NCBI GenBank assembly: GCA_001986395.2
Contig: MQVO02000018.1
Span: forward strand, 310,001-374,000
Length of the DNA stretch: 64,000 nt
Reading direction: 5' to 3'
Source: Irpex lacteus
Lineage: Eukaryota; Basidiomycota; Agaricomycetes; Polyporales; Irpicaceae
Part shown: piece after piece, positions 58,341-64,000 of the stretch
How the letters are laid out: each line of letters starts with the position of its first letter
How positions within the stretch are numbered: position 1 is the stretch's first letter
Program-made: the position numbers and the translations under genes
The notes under the pieces: generated by a model
Seen by the model: the letters and a program-made list of their open reading frames with translations, nothing else
Database searches by the model: none
Told to the model about the DNA's origin: nothing

Positions 58341-59148
58341 GCTGGTCTCGCCGACGCTCTGCTTCAAGTTTTTTTTCCTCAGTTTTATTCTCCTTTGTTG
58401 TGTCTCTTATCTTGGGACTTCATCCTCGGAGGCGTGTTTTTCATTCCGGGTTAATAACTCTTCGACGTTCTTCCTCATGCTCCTATGGACACTCTGCTCC
58501 TTCTTTCTTTCGTCCTCGTTCTTTTGGCTCCATCGTACTCCCCACTCCCCTCTCACTCACTCAAACCATTGTATAACGCCACTGACTCACCCAAATCACT
58601 GTATACCACCATCCCCATCTCTTCTCTATCATAACCAATACGATGCGATACGACACGGACGTTCCCCACCGTTCTATACCACGATCATTTGGACTTTAGT
58701 GGTGCTCGTCTTGCGGGCACCCATTGTAGCATACTGTCATTACCATTACCCTACCCTACCTCTACGTTCCTTACGGTACCGCGACGTCGTTCTTTCCGTA
58801 CTTTAGGCTATCTGCAGCTGGTGTATGTATGAGAACATTCATTGGCTCAATGTTGTGCGTTGTTGAGTCTAGGGGTCAGTGCGCATGAATCTCTTGGATG
58901 TAGGGGCGTCGACACACTATGGATTAAGTACCCGAGTCCAATCATACCTCCGAGCAGACCGAGGGAAATTATTACTACACCGATACATTGGTGGTAGATG
59001 TATCACTCTCCCTACTCCCAGAATAACTTGAATGATACAAACTCGCCCTTCATCTCGCTTTTACGTAGAACATCAGATAATCAAGCAATCTAACTCTCCA
59101 ACTTGACTCAATGATAGTTACTCGAGTGATGCACAGGATACGCGATGT
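58341..59148. other. No supportable gene; 3' regions of converging genes
   Basis: 808 bases. A 175-codon plus frame (58279-58806) overlaps the LRR gene end and is Leu/Phe/Ser-rich because the DNA is T/C-rich; I read it as 3' UTR. Confidence 0.5.
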
Positions 59149-61039
59149 TTACGGAAATTTTCCTTGATCCGGAAAGGACTGAGAGCTGGAGGTATTGTTT
59201 GGAGGGGAGAACTGGATGGGTTCGCTAATCTCCGCGATGCCAGTGAGTACGGAACCTGGGTCGGTGATTTCACCTGCGCGACTATATTTTTCACGAAGCC
59301 TCAGGATTGTGCGAGATAGCTGTTCCAGAGCGTGGTTAGCATTCAATGCAGAGCGTATGTGGATCGTTTTGCCTAAGAAACACCCACCCCTATAGAAGCT
59401 GCTCCAATAAACCATCTGGTTCATAAGTCAACGTGTGCTCATGCATGGCCCCTCACAAGACACTCACGGAATTCCCATTATGACCATTGGGGAATGCGGA
59501 AGAGCATAGAAGAAGATCATGTTCATCGCATTGGCTCCTAGACTCCCCTATAAATACCCTGTAGTTCGTCGTATGTCTCAAGTCCACGTACCACATATCC
59601 TACAAAAGAGGTTATTATGCGACTTTGTAGATTATGATGCTCTTACATTACGAATAGAATCGCCCCATCGTGGAAAAATGTCTGTGCCAGCTCGCTTGAT
59701 AGACGGCCTTCGGAGTATATTATAAAGAATCTGTAAGTGACCAGGCCAAAACAAACGGCTGCATCGTATTCAATATGCTGCAATATATCTGTTATCATAA
59801 CACTACGTTAAATGACGTACCAGAGTATGCCGTATCAGCGATCCTGCCAGCGTAGAGCCAAATTCAATTCCTCCTCAAATTCAAGCTGGTAGAGGACATA
59901 CCACGCCAGAATAGTGGGAAGTGGTGTATGTGCGGCGTCTGTTATGCAACCCGAGATTGGAAGGGAATCCGGTGGGGGCATTGCTTCACTGGTTTGGATC
60001 TTCGACAATATTAAAAAAACCACTTCAATCTAATCGACATGCCTGTGAGCCAAAGAGCGGGACAAAGAAGTACTCCAACATACGATAGTAACCACTAATC
60101 ATGTGGAAATAAGGTTGAGAATTCTATCTTGGATACCTTTTGCATGCTCACATAGCCATATTGAAAGGATAAATCGCTTCACTAGATACCGAGGGGCGTG
60201 AGCTGGATGCATAACAGATATAGTTTTGCTTACTACGAAAGTCTCCATGAAAGAATGCGTAAACGCGGAGGGCCAGCAAACCATCTATAAACAAGGAAAC
60301 AATTTGGAGGGCCCTATGTTTGCGGCGCTTCAGCAGAAGGACGGACAATTTTTTGTCTGGAATTCGTACACGACCAACATAACCCCCCAAGAAGAGCATC
60401 TATAGTAGCTGTCACATCAAGATAGGTATAATTGAATACTGGTGAGACTCACGCTGCAATGGTGTTAGCTGTTTTATTCGAGACTAGAGGAGCAAGTCAA
60501 TGAGTAATACTCAGGCTCAGTAGTAGACAGAGCCCTCGGCGCACACATACTGGAAGCATTATACCTGATATAGATATTCAGCTAAATTGCTCTCGAGGAG
60601 GGTTTTAGAGCCCAAGAAACTCACACAAGATATGCAAAACTGAAGTACCGAGTCACGAAATAAGCAAGTGTTGGTACCGAATAAAAACGGCGCGACCGCC
60701 TGTATCAGTGCAACGACATAAACACACTGGCAGCGCTTAGAAGTAGCATAGTAAGGTTCGTACCCCCACATCCGCGCGAGCTGGTGAGCCAAATTTAATA
60801 GAAGAATTGGATTATCAACATATGCAGCATACCTCTTGGTCAATTGTCAGTAGAATATCGTATCCAACCCAGACAGCAGAGGCCACTGGTGTTGAGGTGA
60901 GTGGCCGATACTAGATACGGTCACAGCAGCAAGACTCACCGGCGCTCAGATGTAAAATGTTCGAGTCTCTGACGACTTTGAGCAGTAGCAGGGCAGCCTG
61001 CGCCTGCTCTTCGGTTGTAGATATAGGGGTATTGGACAT
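59149..61039 (-). CDS. DUF6533-type multi-pass membrane protein, copy 1 (model incomplete)
   Basis: The first exons are secure: 61039-60940, 60885-60833, 60780-60764 and 60699-60625 in phase give MSNTPISTTEEQAQA, then ASAVWVGYDILLTIDQE, RMWG, RRFYSVPTLAYFVTRYFSFAYL, the DUF6533 pattern (a D-LLT-DQE helix end, then W-R-R...T-RYFSF). Further pieces downstream on the same strand are RKHRALQIVSLFIDGLLALRVYAFF (60170-60330), LAQTFFHDGAILF (near 59670), GANAMNMIFFYALPHS (near 59530) and a last exon 59424-59149 with LSRTILRLREKY. Order and hydrophobicity match seven-helix fungal DUF6533 proteins. Some middle junctions could not be made in phase by eye. Function unknown. Confidence 0.65.
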
Positions 61040-61324
61040 CTTGGCGTGATTATGGGAAGTGGGGTGAGCGATGAATAGAGTCTTGCGTTGCGTAGCAGAC
61101 TGTATGTGGACCAAGTATACCTCATCGGAAAGGTCGTGAGAACGTATACTATTGTAGGATGGATTCACCCATAGAGGCATGATAGTGTCTATGCTGCGTG
61201 TCAACAATCAAATTACTGCCAACGGAGAAGACGACTCGGATGCAAACCTAAGCAATCGACATTCTTGATGAGTAATCATGTAACACGGCTAAACATTTGA
61301 CGTAAGTGGTACTATCATATAATT

Positions 61325-62144
61325 CTACAGCGTTGGATGACTTACTAAAACTTCTGTTGCTCGATTCCGCCTCTTTAGGCAGTATACATCACAGTTTGAG
61401 CTGTGAATAACGATAGTAGACATCTCAATATCACCAACAAAAAGTTTGTCAAACCGTTCCATCTCGACTGTGCACTTTCCCTCGGCTTCTGTCGCCACGA
61501 AGACATAAGGAAGCAACGCATAACAAGAGCCGATGTTGCTGGTTGTTAAGGACTGAGCCACGCCTATAGACATATGTAAACATTGAACAACTCACAAGTT
61601 GACGAACCCCCGACTCGGAGCACTGTGAGAGTTATCGTTCCTATGCATAGTTCAATGTTCATTGGCGATTCAGACCGCAAATAGCAGGATTAACATAGAA
61701 AATCCCATTCTTGATTCTTCATGTCATAGACGAGGTAAGTGGCGCAGGTTGTGGCGACGATCGGTTTCCGCGATACATAAAGAAGCTCGAAAGGAGCTCG
61801 TTGGATGCCGTGCATATGCAAGCAGAATCTAGGAAGAACATAGCAACGTGCGTCAGAAATCTGGCCGTGGTCCGAGATGAATTGTACGTACCGGTCCCGG
61901 CTGGCGATTAAAACCAAGTATGATCAGAGATGCCGAGCATACGGGTTCGATATTGGCTTGACATCCAAAAATTCTCGGGGATGGTTGAGATAGCGAAAAG
62001 CCAAGGGGTGGGACCGCGTAAGTAATATGTTATTGTAGGATGCGTAAGCAGGTTAACAGGATATAATTTTTGTATAAGTATCGCTCTTTTGTATGATACT
62101 CCCTCCGCGGGAACACTGTGATTCAATCCCTGAATTAGTGCCAA
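61325..62144 (-). other. Fragments of an unidentified gene
   Basis: Three minus-strand stretches in order look protein-like: PTPWLFAISTIPENFW (near 62010), then VLIASRDRYVQFISDHG to YLVYDMKNQEWDFLC (61917-61690), then LLPYVFVATEAEGKC to CLKRRNRATEVL (61540-61340). They suggest a propeller-like or F-box-associated protein, but no start, splice set or family can be established, and it may be a remnant. Confidence 0.25.
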
Positions 62145-62190
62145 TTTCGAAAGAAAAGAGAACGACTAAGCTTTACTTTAAACCGTTATT

Positions 62191-64000
62191 CTAGTGAAGA
62201 CTTTGAAGCTCGTTGCTCTTGTCTTTATAGGCAGGAATCTGTATGAACGCGTTGTTGGCTAACTCTATCCACTCCTGTGACACTGGTTCATGTTGACGAG
62301 CACTGAGGTCTTGTGAGACGCATCGATAGTTTTCGATGTAATGGGAAGCCGGAGTGTCCAGTGGGAAGAACTGGATCGGACAGCTGACCCTTTCATCGCA
62401 CTCGGAACTTGAGTTGGCGACCAGATCAATGTGGTCCCGTTTACCCCGAAGGCTTAAGATTGTGCGAGATGTCTATGCGAACGTTGAGCTTAATATGACA
62501 TATTCAGATGGAATTTCCACACACAGCAATAGAAGATGCGCCGATAAACCATCTAGGAAACGAATTAGCATGGTCGTATGAGTGATGCCGATGTAATAGG
62601 CGTAGCACACTCACGGGAACCCCATTATGGCCATTGCAGATTTAGGGAGAGCATAAAGCAAGATTATGTTGGTCGCATTTGCTCCTAGATTGACCGTTCA
62701 ATGTTTCATACAATTACCGAATTTCTTCGGTCTACGCACCGCACACCCTGGAAAACATAGACGTCGATATGTTATAGCGGAGATATAGAGCCAATATTCT
62801 CACATAATAAATAAAATTGCTCCATCGTGAAGGAACGTCTGTGCGATCTCGTTCGTCAGACGTCCTTTGAAGTACACGGAAAGGAACCTGTAAGCAACTA
62901 GGCCAAAACAGATGGCTTTGACCCTCGATAGGTGAGCTACAATACAAGTATTTGACCGCCGGTTGAGACAGACGAACCAGAATAGCTCATGTTTGAAATC
63001 TTGTTTCATCACGGAATGTGAATTATTCGTCTTGACTGCATTTGAGCTGAGTGTACCCACCGAGCTGCCAATGTCACCGGTGATATATCCGCAATATCTG
63101 ATATACAGCCCAAGATCGGAAGGGATGCAGGTGGGGGGACGATGTGCAAGCTGGTTTTGATAATCTCCAGTGTCGAAAGTGCCACTTCAATCTTTCAAAG
63201 ACAAAGGTGAGCTGAATTACAATATTAACGGCTAGCAAGTATAAATACTCACAACGGATTCAGCTAAATATTGCTCGAATGAGCTCAGAGTACTCAACAT
63301 GAGAGAGCTTCCACCAGACTTACATAGCCGCAGTGCTATCATAACTCGCTTCACTGCAGATGTAGCGAACGCCGGGGAATGAGTTCAATGTGCAATCCGC
63401 ATATAACTAACTTACTGAGAAGGCCACCATGGCAAAACGCGTATACACGAACAGCCAATAGTCCGTTGACTAGCAAGGAAATAATCTGAATGCTCCTGCA
63501 GTCACATTGTTTCAGCGGGCGTAAGAATAACCCTCACAATGAGACCACTTACACGGCTCCGAGAATTCCCCAGGTAGTACATCTATTATCATAAGTGAAT
63601 CAGGATTGAACAGAAACCAACTAGCTAATGCTACTCACGGCATTTGGTTTCGAATTGTACTGTTGGAAACTGGCACAAGTCATTTAGCGGTTAACATGTA
63701 GTCTCGTCTTGCATAACATACACGTACAGCAAGCATTGTACCTGGACCCCGTGTGAAACAGACTAAGCGTTGAATGCATATACATCCAAACAAAAACTAC
63801 GTATACAAGGTATACGAAACTGAAGTATCGAGTGATGAAGTATGTGAGGGATGGTGCCACTTGGAAACGGCGTCTTCATCAAATATTCCAAGTAACGTCA
63901 GTATCCTGAGCGGTATTAACATCAGTTAACACTTACCTCCACATCCTGTTCAGCTACACAGCAAGCTTATTAGCCTCTACAACCCTGGCCAACGGATACG
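62191..64000 (-). pseudogene. DUF6533-type membrane gene, copy 2 (cut by window edge, probably damaged)
   Basis: Collinear with copy 1: LNRMW (near 63945), RRFQVAPSLTYFITRYFSFVYLV (63870-63800), RLTNEIAQTFLHDGAILFIM (62880-62810), GANATNIILLYALPKSAMAIMG (62690-62625) and a C-terminal stretch SRTILSLRGKRDHIDLVAN running to the stop at 62191-62193 (ends SNELQSLH). In the last part, where copy 1 has CAG before LSRTIL, this copy has an in-frame TAG (near 62475), and the preceding 60 bases are not in frame with it. Either the TAG is a new splice acceptor or the gene is broken. The 5' end lies beyond the window. Confidence 0.55.

Noticed and set aside
58279..58806. 175-codon plus-strand frame
   Set aside because: It overlaps the LRR gene end in another frame; composition follows T/C-rich 3' UTR sequence.

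Overview
The window is nuclear DNA of a filamentous basidiomycete, most likely an Agaricomycete (mushroom or polypore type). The evidence is many short GT-AG introns of about 45-70 nt, an exon-dense layout, and two families I know mainly as mushroom expansions: DUF6535 and DUF6533 membrane proteins. I saw no rRNA, tRNA, CRISPR array or intact transposon. Gene models were spliced by eye, keeping frame and family motifs, and exon sums were checked for divisibility by three where stated.

Left part (1-7385): the tail of an unidentified gene, a small YciI-like protein, and a bZIP factor whose basic region and leucine zipper are split by an unusually long intron and which carries one hydrophobic segment after the zipper. 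About 2.7 kb without convincing genes follows.

Central accessory block (7386-36771): five DUF6535 membrane-protein genes, four tandem on the plus strand (A, B, C, D) and one on the minus strand (E). B, C and D are each followed by a minus-strand alpha/beta-hydrolase copy. The copy after D looks intact. The copies after B and C are 5'-truncated, broken and altered at the nucleophile motif. The spacers upstream of B and C are homologous to each other and hold decayed sequence. This is a co-duplicated cassette of roughly 7-7.5 kb with unequal decay, and the most unusual thing in the window. Gene D is a mosaic: its front resembles A, its body B.

Right part (38166-58340): a broken gene with dsRNA-binding-domain-like repeats, then mostly conserved genes: ISA2-type mitochondrial Fe-S assembly protein, N-acetylglucosamine-6-phosphate deacetylase, two phenol-hydroxylase-like FAD monooxygenases in opposite orientation on either side of a PalB/Rim13-type calpain, an F-box-like protein with a possible N-myristoylation start, clathrin light chain, and, divergent from it, a type II membrane protein with a plant-like leucine-rich-repeat ectodomain.

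Right end (59149-64000): two tandem DUF6533-type multi-pass membrane genes on the minus strand, the second cut by the window edge and probably damaged, with fragments of an unidentified gene between them.

Housekeeping genes look cleanly spliced. The DUF6535, hydrolase, DUF6533 and dsRBD regions show duplication, mosaicism and nonsense changes typical of fast-turnover accessory families. No function is known to me for DUF6535 or DUF6533.
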